Below are positions 6,937 through 13,715 of a stretch of DNA of 13,715 bases, piece after piece. The stretch covers positions 1 through 13,715 of the forward strand of contig CAJFUT010000004.1 in NCBI GenBank assembly GCA_904420255.1, given 5' to 3'. The notes under the pieces were generated by a model. The model was not told the DNA's origin. It searched no databases and was given only the letters and a program-made list of their open reading frames with translations. Source of the DNA: an uncultured Angelakisella sp. Lineage in GTDB: Bacteria > Bacillota > Clostridia > Oscillospirales > Ruminococcaceae. The number at the start of each line of letters is the position of its first letter. Positions within the stretch are counted from its first letter, which is position 1. Made by a program: the position numbers and the translations under genes.

Positions 6937-6977
6937 AAAAAAATAGCAGCCAATCCCCCTGCCGGGAGCCGGCCGCT
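6937..6977 (-). terminator. Rho-independent terminator of the aldose-epimerase-like gene
   Basis: Read on the minus strand, AGCGGCC (6977-6971) pairs with GGCTGCT (6951-6945), 7 bp with one G-U pair, closing a 19-base loop. A run of seven T residues (6943-6937) follows. It begins 24 bases after the stop codon at 7001. Confidence 0.72.
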
Positions 6978-7000
6978 GAAGCTGGTCATACCGTGCTGTA

Positions 7001-7876
7001 TCACACCGTGCCGATTTCAATGGCCTGGTGGGCGTAGAATTCCTCCATCCCACCCAGGGCGGTGATTTCCTCCTTCTTTTCCGGGCGGGGGTCCGAATCC
7101 CGGCTGTCCGGGGTGCCGTAGAGGACCCCCACCGCCAGGAAGCCCTCCTCCGGGGTGCCGCCGGCGCGGAGGCTCAGGTGGGTGGAATCCCGGAGCTGCA
7201 CCCGGACAAATTCCCCCGTGGTCCTGCAGGTGAGCTGGAGATACTGCACCGGAGGCTCCTTGAGGAGGAGCCCCCCGGCCAGGGCCTCCCCCGAAGCGGG
7301 GATGCGCCCATCCTCCGGCTCCCACATCCGGCTCTCCCCGGTGAGGAGCCCGTCCCCGTCCCGCTCCAGGAGGGTCAGGGCCGCCGGCTGCTCCAGAAGC
7401 AGGTCGTAGTCCTCCCGGGTGGTACCGGGGACAAAGGGGAGATTCAGGGCGGTGAGGAAACCGCAGCGGAAATACATGGCGCCGTCGCCGTAATTCACCA
7501 CCTTGAAGCGGCTGGAAATCCGCTCCTCCTTCAGGGCATAGGTGGTTTTCACCGAAAACTGGTAGGGCGAGAGCTTTGCGGTTTCCGGGCCGCTCTCCAT
7601 CCGGTAGCAGACCAGGGAATCATCCTGGCAGACCAGCTTGTGCTTCATGGCGGCGGAAAAGCCCCGGCCGTCCGCCGGGTATTCCTTCCCTTCCTCCAAA
7701 AACCTGCCCCCCGCCAGAGGCCCACACCAGGGGAAAAGCACCGACGCCCTGGAAAAGGGGGCCGCCCCCTGCCACAGGTATTCCCGCCCGGCGTCCTTGT
7801 CCCAGATGGAAAGGAGCTGGGCCCCCAGGCTGTCGGTTTCCACCCGGAATCGGCTGTTTTCTAACGTCATCAGCAT
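7001..7876 (-). CDS. Aldose 1-epimerase-like protein (LacX-type fold), catalytic residues apparently lost
   Basis: A 291-residue protein of the galactose-mutarotase-like beta-sandwich family, closest in layout to LacX-type aldose 1-epimerases. Seen: N-terminal MTLENSRFRV, LGAQLLSIWD, the marker EYLWQG (32-37), VLFPWCGPL (46-54), and the C-terminal half with YFRCGF (135-140) and EKKEEITAL (266-274). In active relatives the catalytic histidines lie in an HGFAR motif and a GxHPxF motif, and a Glu lies in an IEPW-like motif. Here the matching places read RGFSA (71-75), GFLTAL (139-144) and VGVLYG (249-254), so both His and the Glu are absent. It may bind a sugar without catalysis, or have another role. 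The start is taken at 7876 (ATG); another ATG lies two codons in at 7870, and the upstream SD is weak. It is divergent from the NagA-like gene. Confidence 0.82.
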   Translation of the reverse strand: MLMTLENSRFRVETDSLGAQLLSIWDKDAGREYLWQGAAPFSRASVLFPWCGPLAGGRFLEEGKEYPADGRGFSAAMKHKLVCQDDSLVCYRMESGPETAKLSPYQFSVKTTYALKEERISSRFKVVNYGDGAMYFRCGFLTALNLPFVPGTTREDYDLLLEQPAALTLLERDGDGLLTGESRMWEPEDGRIPASGEALAGGLLLKEPPVQYLQLTCRTTGEFVRVQLRDSTHLSLRAGGTPEEGFLAVGVLYGTPDSRDSDPRPEKKEEITALGGMEEFYAHQAIEIGTV

Positions 7877-7911
7877 TGTTTTCCATTCCCCGCTTCCCTG
7901 CCCGCCCTTCC

Positions 7912-7939
7912 TTGCACTTTCCCCCGGATGGTGTATAAT
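7912..7939 (+). promoter_or_regulatory. SigA-type promoter for the NagA-like gene
   Basis: TTGCAC (7912-7917), a 16-base spacer and a perfect TATAAT (7934-7939) point toward the NagA-like gene. The transcript would start near 7946, leaving a leader of about 150 bases. I found no comparable promoter for the divergent epimerase-like gene, though AT-rich sequence on the other strand overlaps this -10. Confidence 0.68.
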
Positions 7940-8015
7940 AAAAGCGCAGAGGGCGAGCCCGCTGTTTCGTCCATCTTATCTTATACCGTTTCTCGAATTT
8001 TTTCCACTGCCAATC

Positions 8016-8080
8016 CCCCTTTCAGAGGGGTTTCGTGAAAATTTTACCAGAACTTTACGTTAAAGCGGGGTTACCGCCCC
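8016..8080 (+). other. Two small stem-loops in the NagA-like gene leader
   Basis: CCCCT (8016-8020) pairs with AGGGG (8026-8030) and is followed by TTTCG. GGGG (8067-8070) can pair with CCCC (8077-8080) just before the ribosome binding site (AAAGGG, about 7 bases before the ATG at 8097). Both stems are short. They may be a weak attenuator or may be chance. Confidence 0.3.
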
Positions 8081-8096
8081 GGGAAAGGGAAAATTT

Positions 8097-9257
8097 ATGG
8101 CCAGCGCCGTCACCACCGTCACCAACGCCCGGGCTGTTCTGGGAGGGAAAATCCGAAGCTGCAACCTGCGGCTCAGCGATGGGAAAATCCAGGGGATTCT
8201 GCCGCCGGGGGACGCCTACGGGAGGGTCATCGACGCCCACGGGGCCTTGACGGTCCCCGGCTTCCTGGACGCCTGCACCCGGGGCGCCCTGGGCATCTCC
8301 TTCAACGCCGCCGGCGCCAAAGACGTGCGGGCCCTCCGGGATTTCTACGCCTCCCACGGGGTCACCGCCTTCCTGCCCGCCATCACCGCCGATTCGGAGG
8401 AAGCCATGCTCCGGGCTGCCGGGGCCATTGCCGCGGCGAAAAGCCAGCTGGGCTGCTCCCAGATCGCCGGGATTCACCTGGAGGGGCCCTTCCTCTCCCC
8501 CCAGTGGCGGGACGACCTCCCCCAGGAAGCCCTGCGCCAGCCCAGCTACCCCATTTACCGGCGCCTTCAGGACGCCTCCGGGGGCCTTGTCACCCGGGTA
8601 ACCCTCTCTCCGGAGCTGCCCGGCGCGCCGGAGCTCACCGGCCGGCTGGCCTCGGAGGGGGTGCTGGTCACCCTGGGGTATTCCGGCGCCTCCTATGAGG
8701 AGGTGATGGAATGCGTCCGGGCCGGCGCCCTGGGGGTCAGCTGCCTGTTCCGGGCCATGCCCCCCCTGAGCCGGGAGGAACCGGGCATCCTGGGGGCCGC
8801 CCTGGAGCAGGACCTGTTCTGCGAGCTTCTCTGCGACCCCGGCTTCCTCCCTCCCGCCCTGACACGGCTTGTCCTGGGGGCCAAGGGGCCCTTCCGGACG
8901 GTGGCCGTCACCGGCAGTGAGGCCCCCGCCGGCCTGGCGGAGGGGCTTTACCGGCTGCGGGAGCGCCCGGTGGCCCTCCGGGACGGCGCCCTCCGCAGCC
9001 TGGAGGGGGGCGGCTGGGCCGGGAGCGTCCTCACCGCCGACCGGCTCCTGGGGCGGCTGATGGAGATTACCGGCCTGCCGGTGGAGCAGTGCCTCCCCCT
9101 CCTCACCGAGGCCCCCGCCCGGATGCTGGGGCTGGGGCACCGCAAGGGGAGCCTGGAGGTGGGCAAGGACGCCGACCTGGTCTTTCTGGACAAGGAGTAC
9201 CGGGTCCGGGCCACCATCAGCCAGGGCGCGGTGATTTACGACGCCTCGGCAATCTGA
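8097..9257 (+). CDS. NagA-like amidohydrolase-fold protein, probable pseudoenzyme
   Basis: A 386-residue protein with the whole outline of N-acetylglucosamine-6-phosphate deacetylase: N-terminal beta part, VPGFLD (53-58), GIHLEGPFLSP (125-135), TRVTLSPE (166-173), VSCLFRAMPPLSREEPG (214-230), VTGSEAPAG (271-279), AGSVLTADR (308-316) and the C-terminal KGSLEVGKDADLVFLD. Aligned by eye to E. coli NagA, E129 of HLEGP is kept, but the metal and catalytic places are changed: GHS becomes GYS (Y195), THLYNAMP becomes SCLFRAMP (C216), ADGLH becomes CDPGF (F250), and the catalytic Asp of VTDA becomes Gly (G273). The HxH or QxN of the first strand is ACTR (59-62), and the GTH loop after HLEGP is missing. 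Deacetylase activity is therefore unlikely. It may be a sugar-phosphate-binding or regulatory protein. Length and reading frame are intact, which argues against simple decay. Confidence 0.85.
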   Translation: MASAVTTVTNARAVLGGKIRSCNLRLSDGKIQGILPPGDAYGRVIDAHGALTVPGFLDACTRGALGISFNAAGAKDVRALRDFYASHGVTAFLPAITADSEEAMLRAAGAIAAAKSQLGCSQIAGIHLEGPFLSPQWRDDLPQEALRQPSYPIYRRLQDASGGLVTRVTLSPELPGAPELTGRLASEGVLVTLGYSGASYEEVMECVRAGALGVSCLFRAMPPLSREEPGILGAALEQDLFCELLCDPGFLPPALTRLVLGAKGPFRTVAVTGSEAPAGLAEGLYRLRERPVALRDGALRSLEGGGWAGSVLTADRLLGRLMEITGLPVEQCLPLLTEAPARMLGLGHRKGSLEVGKDADLVFLDKEYRVRATISQGAVIYDASAI

Positions 9258-9310
9258 GGCCGCTTTCGTCGCCCGCCCGGCATATGCTTCCTTTTTTCCC
9301 GCCTTTTGTC

Positions 9311-9345
9311 AAAAGCGGCCGGCCCCTGTTCCGGGACCGGCCGCT
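9311..9345 (-). terminator. Strong terminator-like hairpin downstream of the NagA-like gene
   Basis: AGCGGCCGG-C-CCC (9314-9326) pairs with GGG-A-CCGGCCGCT (9333-9345), 12 of 13 positions, around a 6-base loop. On the minus strand it is followed by TTTTGAC, a short U tract, so it best fits a minus-strand (backup) terminator for rny read-through. On the plus strand it has no T run but could still define the 3' end of the NagA-like transcript. Confidence 0.5.
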
Positions 9346-9545
9346 CCGTTATGGCGGCGGGAATCCGGCGGCGGGCTCTTCATGGGCCCCAAAGCCCCAA
9401 AGGAGCCCGGGGCCACCCTCCGCCCCCGCCGCCTTGCCCTCCAGGCGCCTTCCACCCGGGCTGGGGGGCATTGGGCGGCCCTTTCCCGGGGGGATCGTGC
9501 CGTGACCTATACTATGCCCGCCCCGCCCGGGTGGTTCTGGACGCG

Positions 9546-9576
9546 AAAAGGGCCAGCCCCTTGACGAGGCTGGCCC
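9546..9576 (-). terminator. Rho-independent terminator of rny
   Basis: GGGCCAGCC (9550-9558) pairs perfectly with GGCTGGCCC (9568-9576). Read on the minus strand, TTTT (9549-9546) follows. It begins 20 bases after the rny stop codon at 9597, so it is well placed to end the RNase Y transcript. Confidence 0.78.
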
Positions 9577-9596
9577 CAATGTTTCCCCAAAGGGGG

Positions 9597-11156
9597 CTAT
9601 TTTGCGTAATCGATGGCGCGGGTTTCCCGGATCAGATGCACCTTGATCTGGCCCGGATATTCCATCTCGTCCTCGATCTTGGCGGCGATTTCCCGGGCGG
9701 CAATCACCATCTGGTCGTCGCTGATGACATCCGGCTTGAGGATAACCCGGATCTCCCGGCCCGCCTGGATGGCGTAGCACTTTTCCACGCCGTTGAAGGA
9801 CCTGGCGATCTCCTCCAGCTTCTCCAGGCGCTTGATGTAGTTTTCCAGGTTCTCCCGACGGGCGCCGGGCCGGGCCGCCGAGATGGCGTCCGCCGCCTGG
9901 ACCAGGCAGGCGGTGATGGTCTTGGGCTCCACGTCGTTGTGGTGGGCCTCGATGGCGTGGATGATCTCCGGCGATTCCTTATATTTCCTGGCCAGGTCCA
10001 CGCCGATGGCCACATGGGAACCTTCGATCTCGTGGGTGAGGGCCTTGCCGATGTCGTGGAGGAGGCCCGCCCGCCGGGCCGCCGCCGTATCGATGCCCAG
10101 CTCCGCCGCCATGATGCCGGCAAGCTGGGAAACCTCGATGGAGTGGTCCAGGACGTTCTGGCCGTAGCTGGTGCGGTAGCGCATCCGGCCCAGCAGCTTC
10201 ATCAGCTCGGGGTGGATGCCGTGGACGCCGGTTTCGATGACGGCACGCTCCCCGTCCTGCTTGATCTTCTGCTCCACCTCCCGGCCGGCCTTCTCCACCA
10301 TCTCCTCGATCTTGGCGGGGTGGATGCGGCCGTCCTGGATCAGCTTCTCCAGGGCGATCCGGGCAATCTCCCGCTTCACCGGGTCGTGGCTGGAGAGGGT
10401 GATGGCCTCGGGGGTGTCGTCGATAATCAGGTCCACCCCGGTGAGGGTTTCCAGGGTGCGGATGTTCCGCCCCTCCCGGCCGATGATGCGGCCCTTCATC
10501 TCGTCGTTGGGCAGGGGCACCGCCGAAACGGTGACCTCCGACACATGGTCGGCGGCGCATCGCTGAATGGCCAGGGTGATAATCTCCCGGGCCTTCTGGT
10601 CCGCCTCCTCCTTGAACCGCTGCTCGTACTGGGCGATGCGCAGGGCCTTCTCGTGGGTCAGCTCATCGCTGAGCATCGAGAGGAGGTATTCCTTGGCCTG
10701 CTCCTCGGAGTAGCCGGAGATCCGCTCCAGCATCTCAAACTGCCGGGCCTTCACCAGCTCGGCCTCCTGGAGCTTTTCCTCGGCCTCTCCCAGCTTCTGC
10801 TGGAGGACCTCCTCCTTCTTCTCCATGTTTTCGCTCTTGCGGTCCAGGTTCTCCTCCTTCTGCTGGATGCGGCGCTCCTGGCGCTGCACCTCGCTCCGGC
10901 GCTCCTTGAGCTCCTTTTCCGCGTCGTTCTTCATTTTGTAGATTTCGTCCTTGGCTTCCAGCAGAGCTTCTTTTTTCTTGGTTTCGGAAACCTTGATGGC
11001 GTCGCTGACAAGGCGCTTTGCCTCCTCCTCCGCCGAACCCAGCTCTGCTTCTGCAACTTTCATTCTATACTGAACGCCCGCGAAAAAGGCGATGACAGCT
11101 CCAATAATGAAAGAAACCAAGCCGCACACGACCAGCTTTAGCATTTCGTTTTCCAT
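9597..11156 (-). CDS. rny: Ribonuclease Y
   Basis: A 519-residue membrane-anchored endoribonuclease that starts bulk mRNA decay in Firmicutes. Seen: one N-terminal membrane helix (about residues 5-28), a long charged coiled coil (about 30-190) with QKEENLDRK as in B. subtilis, a KH domain with [12 protein letters not shown] at 222-233, and an HD metal-dependent phosphodiesterase domain with LDHS (H338), LLHDIGKA (H367-D368) and AHHND. The C-terminus [11 protein letters not shown] is nearly the same as in B. subtilis RNase Y, and the length (520 there) agrees. The start at 11156 ([10 protein letters not shown]) fits the family, but the AAGGAGG box is about 15 bases upstream, unusually far. The frame opens further up, with no likely start closer to the box. 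It has its own promoter (11332-11360) and terminator and seems monocistronic. Confidence 0.96.
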   Translation of the reverse strand: MENEMLKLVVCGLVSFIIGAVIAFFAGVQYRMKVAEAELGSAEEEAKRLVSDAIKVSETKKKEALLEAKDEIYKMKNDAEKELKERRSEVQRQERRIQQKEENLDRKSENMEKKEEVLQQKLGEAEEKLQEAELVKARQFEMLERISGYSEEQAKEYLLSMLSDELTHEKALRIAQYEQRFKEEADQKAREIITLAIQRCAADHVSEVTVSAVPLPNDEMKGRIIGREGRNIRTLETLTGVDLIIDDTPEAITLSSHDPVKREIARIALEKLIQDGRIHPAKIEEMVEKAGREVEQKIKQDGERAVIETGVHGIHPELMKLLGRMRYRTSYGQNVLDHSIEVSQLAGIMAAELGIDTAAARRAGLLHDIGKALTHEIEGSHVAIGVDLARKYKESPEIIHAIEAHHNDVEPKTITACLVQAADAISAARPGARRENLENYIKRLEKLEEIARSFNGVEKCYAIQAGREIRVILKPDVISDDQMVIAAREIAAKIEDEMEYPGQIKVHLIRETRAIDYAK

Positions 11157-11299
11157 TGAGCGATTGCAAATCCTCCTTCTTGATGAATTTTGCCGGCGGC
11201 AGCGGCAGGGCGCCCCCATCCTCCAAAACCGGCTGGAAATGGGAATCTATCCGCCAACACCGCCCAGGTGATATGAAAAGTGCATGAAAAAAGTAGTTG

Positions 11300-11325
11300 G
11301 TATTTATAAAAAAGCATATAAATAC
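11300..11325. promoter_or_regulatory. AT-rich inverted repeat at the rny transcription start
   Basis: GTATTTATA (11300-11308) and TATAAATAC (11317-11325) are perfect 9-bp arms around 8 bases. The repeat begins at about the predicted +1 of the rny transcript and covers the next 25 bases, so it could be an operator or the 5'-terminal hairpin of the mRNA. It does not match a regulator box I know. Confidence 0.5.
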
Positions 11326-11331
11326 AGTATT

Positions 11332-11360
11332 ATTGTACGGCTACAGGGGAGAATTGTCAA
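11332..11360 (-). promoter_or_regulatory. Strong SigA promoter of rny
   Basis: On the minus strand a perfect TTGACA (11360-11355), a 17-base spacer and TACAAT (11337-11332) form a near-consensus promoter. The start would be near 11325, leaving a leader of about 168 bases before the ATG at 11156. Confidence 0.88.
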
Positions 11361-11430
11361 GGAAATTGCGCATTTTCCCGGCTTTTCAGGCCGCCTTTTC
11401 TCAAATTTGCCCTAGAAAATCGCTTTTCGG

Positions 11431-11459
11431 TTGACAACCGGCGGCAGAAGTGGTATTGT
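11431..11459 (+). promoter_or_regulatory. SigA promoter of thrS
   Basis: A perfect TTGACA (11431-11436), a 17-base spacer and TATTGT (11454-11459) precede the T-box leader. The start would be near 11466, giving a leader of about 330 bases. The rny promoter on the other strand is only about 70 bases away, so the two genes diverge from one AT-rich island. Confidence 0.8.
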
Positions 11460-11484
11460 GAGTACAATCTTTGATACCTTTATC

Positions 11485-11747
11485 TCGTTGACGGAGAAAT
11501 CCATCCCCGCATGGGGCCGCTCAGAGAGCCGGGCGTTCGCTGCAAGACCCGGCGCGGTCCCGGGGCTGGATACCACCTCCCGAGTGCGGCGCAGGGCCCC
11601 CTCCGGGCCGGCCTGAACGCCGCCGCCTGGAACGCGTTATCCTTCCGAAAATGAGCGGCGCCCCATTCTGTGAGGCGCAATTCAGGTGGAACCGTGGAGC
11701 ATCCGCTTCACCCTGTTGGAACATTTCCCGCGGGGTGGGGCTTTTTT
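11485..11747 (+). ncRNA. T-box riboswitch, threonine specifier, upstream of thrS
   Basis: The leader senses uncharged tRNA-Thr and allows read-through into thrS. Seen: Stem I, whose upper helix pairs 11500-11509 with 11561-11570 (nine of ten positions); the conserved AGAGAG bulge at 11523-11528; and, just after that helix, the specifier loop with ACC at 11572-11574 followed by A. The T-box element AGGTGGAACCGTGG lies at 11684-11697 (consensus AGGGTGGNACCGCG). The terminator pairs GCTTCACCC (11705-11713) with GGGTGGGGC (11733-11741), two G-U pairs, followed by TTTTTT. The antiterminator forms between the T-box and the CCGC/CACCCTG segment of the left terminator arm. The tRNA choice agrees with the downstream gene. 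Exact ends are approximate. Confidence 0.93.
11705..11747 (+). terminator. T-box-controlled intrinsic terminator
   Basis: The stem is GCTTCACCC (11705-11713) with GGGTGGGGC (11733-11741), 9 bp including two G-U pairs, and a tail of TTTTTT CTTTT. The left arm overlaps the sequence needed by the antiterminator, which is the expected switching geometry. The thrS ATG follows 49 bases later. Confidence 0.82.
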
Positions 11748-11795
11748 CTTTTCCCCCCGCGGCGGTCAAGGAAAAAATTTGCAGGAGGAAAAACC

Positions 11796-13700
11796 ATGAA
11801 AATCACCCTCAAAGACGGCTCTGTCAAGGAATACCAGAGCCCCGTCACCGCCGCCCAGGCCGCCAAGGACCTGAGCATGGGCCTCTACCGGGCCGCCTGC
11901 GCCGCCCGGGTGGACGGCCAGGTGGCCGACCTGCGGACGGTGCTGGACCGGGACTGCGCCCTGGAAATCCTCACCTTCCAGGACAAGGACGGCCAGCGGG
12001 CCTTCAACCACACCGCCTCCCACATCCTGGCCCAGGCGGTGACCCATCTTTTCCCCGGGGCCAAATTCGCCATCGGCCCCGCCATTGAGAACGGCTTCTA
12101 CTACGATTTCGACGTGGAGACCCCCTTCACCCCCGAGGACCTGGAGAAGCTGGAGAAGGAGATGGCCGCCATCGTCAAGGCGGACCTGCCCATCGAGCGG
12201 TTCGAGCTGGAGGTCCCCGAGGCCCTGGAGCTGATGAAGGGCCAGCCCTACAAGGCGGAGCTGATCCAGGAGCACGCCGGCAAGGGGGAGAAGATCAGCT
12301 TCTACCGCCAGGGGGATTTCACCGACCTCTGCGCCGGGCCCCACCTCATGTCCACCGGGGCGGTGAAGGCGGTGAAGCTCACCTCCTCCACCGGCGCCTA
12401 CTGGCGGGGGGACGAGAAAAACAAGATGCTCTGCCGGGTCTACGGCACCGCCTTCCCCAAAAAGAGCGAGCTGGAGGCCTATCTGGAGCGGCTGGAGGAG
12501 GCCAAGCGCCGGGACCACCGGAAGCTGGGCAAGGAACTGGGGCTCTTTATGATGGCCGACGAGGGGCCGGGCTTCCCCTTCTTCCTCCCCAAGGGCATGG
12601 TGCTGAAGAACACCCTGCTGGAATACTGGCGGGAGTGCCACAAGCGGTACGGCTATGTGGAGATCTCCACCCCCATCATCCTCAACCAGGAGCTGTGGCA
12701 CCGCAGCGGCCACTGGGACCACTATAAGAATAATATGTATACCACCGTCATCGATGGGGAGGACTATGCGGTCAAGCCCATGAACTGCCCCGGCGGCATG
12801 CTGGTGTACAAAAACGAGCCCCACTCCTACCGGGATCTGCCCCTGCGGATGGCAGAGCTGGGGCTGGTGCACCGCCACGAGATGTCCGGCGCCCTCCACG
12901 GCCTCTTCCGGGTCCGCTGCTTTACCCAGGACGACGCCCACATCTTCATGACCCGGGAGCAGATGAAGGATGAGATCAAGAATGTGGTGCGCCTGTTTGA
13001 CGAGATGTACTCCACCTTCGGCCTCACCTATCAGATCGAGCTGTCCACCATGCCGGAGGACCACATGGGCGAGGAGGAGGTCTGGCACTTTGCTGAGAAC
13101 ACCCTCCAGGCGGCCATCACCGAGATGGGCAAAGACTTTGTCATCAACGCCGGCGACGGCGCCTTCTACGGTCCCAAGCTGGACTTCCACCTGGCCGACT
13201 CCCTGGGCCGGACCTGGCAGTGCGGCACCATTCAGCTGGACTTCCAGATGCCTGAGCGGTTTGAACTGGAATATGTGGGTGAGGACGGCCAGAAACACCG
13301 CCCCGTCATGATCCACCGGGCCCTGCTGGGCTCCATCGAGCGGTTCATCGGCGTTATTACCGAGCACTTCGCCGGTGCATTCCCCGCCTGGCTCAGCCCT
13401 GTGCAGGTCAAGGTCATGCCGGTTACCGACCGGGCGGACGCCTATGCCCAGGAGCTCCAGCAGAAGCTGGACAGCCTGGGATTCCGGGTGGAGACGGATC
13501 TGCGCAACGAGAAGATCGGCAAAAAGATCCGGGAGGCCCAGCTGGAGAAGGTGCCCTATATGCTGGTTGTCGGCGACCGGGACATGGAGAATCAGACCGT
13601 CTCTGTCCGGCACCGCGCACAGGGGGACCTGGGGGCCATGTCTCTGGCAGACTTCATCAGCAAGCTGAAAGAGGAAGTGGATACCAAGGCGATCCAGTGA
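11796..13700 (+). CDS. thrS: Threonyl-tRNA synthetase
   Basis: A 634-residue class II synthetase that charges tRNA-Thr with threonine and edits mischarged Ser-tRNA-Thr. Seen in order: TGS domain (about 1-62); editing domain with H72 and H76 in HTASH, and C179 and H183 in DLCAGPH; catalytic core with the zinc ligands C331 (MNCPGG), H382 and H507; motif 2 (RHEMSGALHGLFRVRCFTQDD, 360-380); motif 3 (HRALLGSIERFIG, 507-519); and the C-terminal anticodon-binding domain (about 535-634). The zinc positions match E. coli ThrRS closely, and the length is normal. The start at 11796 has GGAGG about 9 bases upstream; the frame is open further up, but that part is the T-box leader. The gene is complete, and 15 bases of the window remain after the stop. 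Confidence 0.98.
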   Translation: MKITLKDGSVKEYQSPVTAAQAAKDLSMGLYRAACAARVDGQVADLRTVLDRDCALEILTFQDKDGQRAFNHTASHILAQAVTHLFPGAKFAIGPAIENGFYYDFDVETPFTPEDLEKLEKEMAAIVKADLPIERFELEVPEALELMKGQPYKAELIQEHAGKGEKISFYRQGDFTDLCAGPHLMSTGAVKAVKLTSSTGAYWRGDEKNKMLCRVYGTAFPKKSELEAYLERLEEAKRRDHRKLGKELGLFMMADEGPGFPFFLPKGMVLKNTLLEYWRECHKRYGYVEISTPIILNQELWHRSGHWDHYKNNMYTTVIDGEDYAVKPMNCPGGMLVYKNEPHSYRDLPLRMAELGLVHRHEMSGALHGLFRVRCFTQDDAHIFMTREQMKDEIKNVVRLFDEMYSTFGLTYQIELSTMPEDHMGEEEVWHFAENTLQAAITEMGKDFVINAGDGAFYGPKLDFHLADSLGRTWQCGTIQLDFQMPERFELEYVGEDGQKHRPVMIHRALLGSIERFIGVITEHFAGAFPAWLSPVQVKVMPVTDRADAYAQELQQKLDSLGFRVETDLRNEKIGKKIREAQLEKVPYMLVVGDRDMENQTVSVRHRAQGDLGAMSLADFISKLKEEVDTKAIQ

Positions 13701-13715
13701 CCCTCTCCGCAGGAA

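Larger units (their letters stand above)
9258..9596. other. Convergent intergenic region (339 bp) with two hairpins
   Basis: The region lies between the NagA-like gene (plus) and rny (minus). I see no supported gene. Short open frames on the minus strand, such as a Gly/Pro-rich 40-residue stretch ending at 9349, have no ribosome binding site and look like composition. It holds a strong hairpin at 9314-9345 and the rny terminator at 9546-9576. The middle (9346-9540) is very GC-rich. Confidence 0.6.

Noticed and set aside
6932..6949. Rex-like box (TTGTTAA half-site) upstream of the hydrogenase operon
   Set aside because: The AT-rich half is the U tract of the epimerase-like gene's terminator and the second half-site matches poorly, so the resemblance is explained.
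8097..9257. Calling the NagA-like gene a decaying pseudogene
   Set aside because: There is no frameshift or internal stop, the length is normal, and promoter and fold markers are intact. Loss is confined to active-site positions, so pseudoenzyme is the better reading.
9349..9470. Possible small Gly/Pro-rich protein on the minus strand
   Set aside because: There is no ribosome binding site or promoter, the sequence is biased, and the frame is continuous with a shadow of rny.
9306..11141. 611-codon plus-strand open frame opposite rny
   Set aside because: It is antisense to an unmistakable RNase Y, is Leu/Gly/Val-rich, and has no start signals.
11766..13613. 615-codon minus-strand open frame opposite thrS
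   Set aside because: It is antisense to a complete ThrRS with all motifs and has no promoter or ribosome binding site.

Overview
The window looks like chromosome from a GC-rich member of the Clostridia, most likely an Oscillospiraceae/Flavonifractor-like gut anaerobe. This is inferred from strong G/C at third codon positions, Firmicute-type AAGGAGG ribosome binding sites, SigA-type promoters lying in AT-rich islands, a T-box-controlled thrS, RNase Y, and an oxygen-sensitive [FeFe]-hydrogenase-like protein. No mobile element, CRISPR array, tRNA or rRNA was seen.

Layout from left to right: (1) the start of an unrecognised acidic, Pro/Glu-rich protein on the minus strand, cut by the left edge. 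(2) A divergent promoter region. (3) A plus-strand pair: a uridine-kinase-like nucleoside kinase and a beta-CASP metallo-beta-lactamase RNase-like protein, closed by a bidirectional terminator. (4) A tight minus-strand operon with its own promoter: an 80-residue thioredoxin-like [2Fe-2S] ferredoxin, a 572-residue sensory-type [FeFe] hydrogenase with ferredoxin, H-cluster, FeS and PAS parts, and a SpoIIE-type PP2C phosphatase carrying an extra C-terminal domain. (5) A divergent pair that resembles sugar enzymes, an aldose-1-epimerase-like protein (minus) and a NagA-like deacetylase (plus). Both seem to have lost nearly all catalytic residues of their families. (6) A 339-base gap with two strong hairpins. 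(7) RNase Y on the minus strand, with a perfect consensus -35 element and an AT-rich inverted repeat at the predicted transcription start. (8) thrS on the plus strand behind a T-box riboswitch with a legible ACC (Thr) specifier.

The most interesting content is functional. The hydrogenase operon reads as a signalling unit: electrons or H2 sensed by an H-cluster protein, passed through a PAS domain to a phosphatase whose C-terminal domain I cannot name. Next to it stand two probable pseudoenzymes of sugar metabolism sharing one intergenic region. The rest (nucleoside kinase, two RNA-processing nucleases, ThrRS) is ordinary housekeeping.
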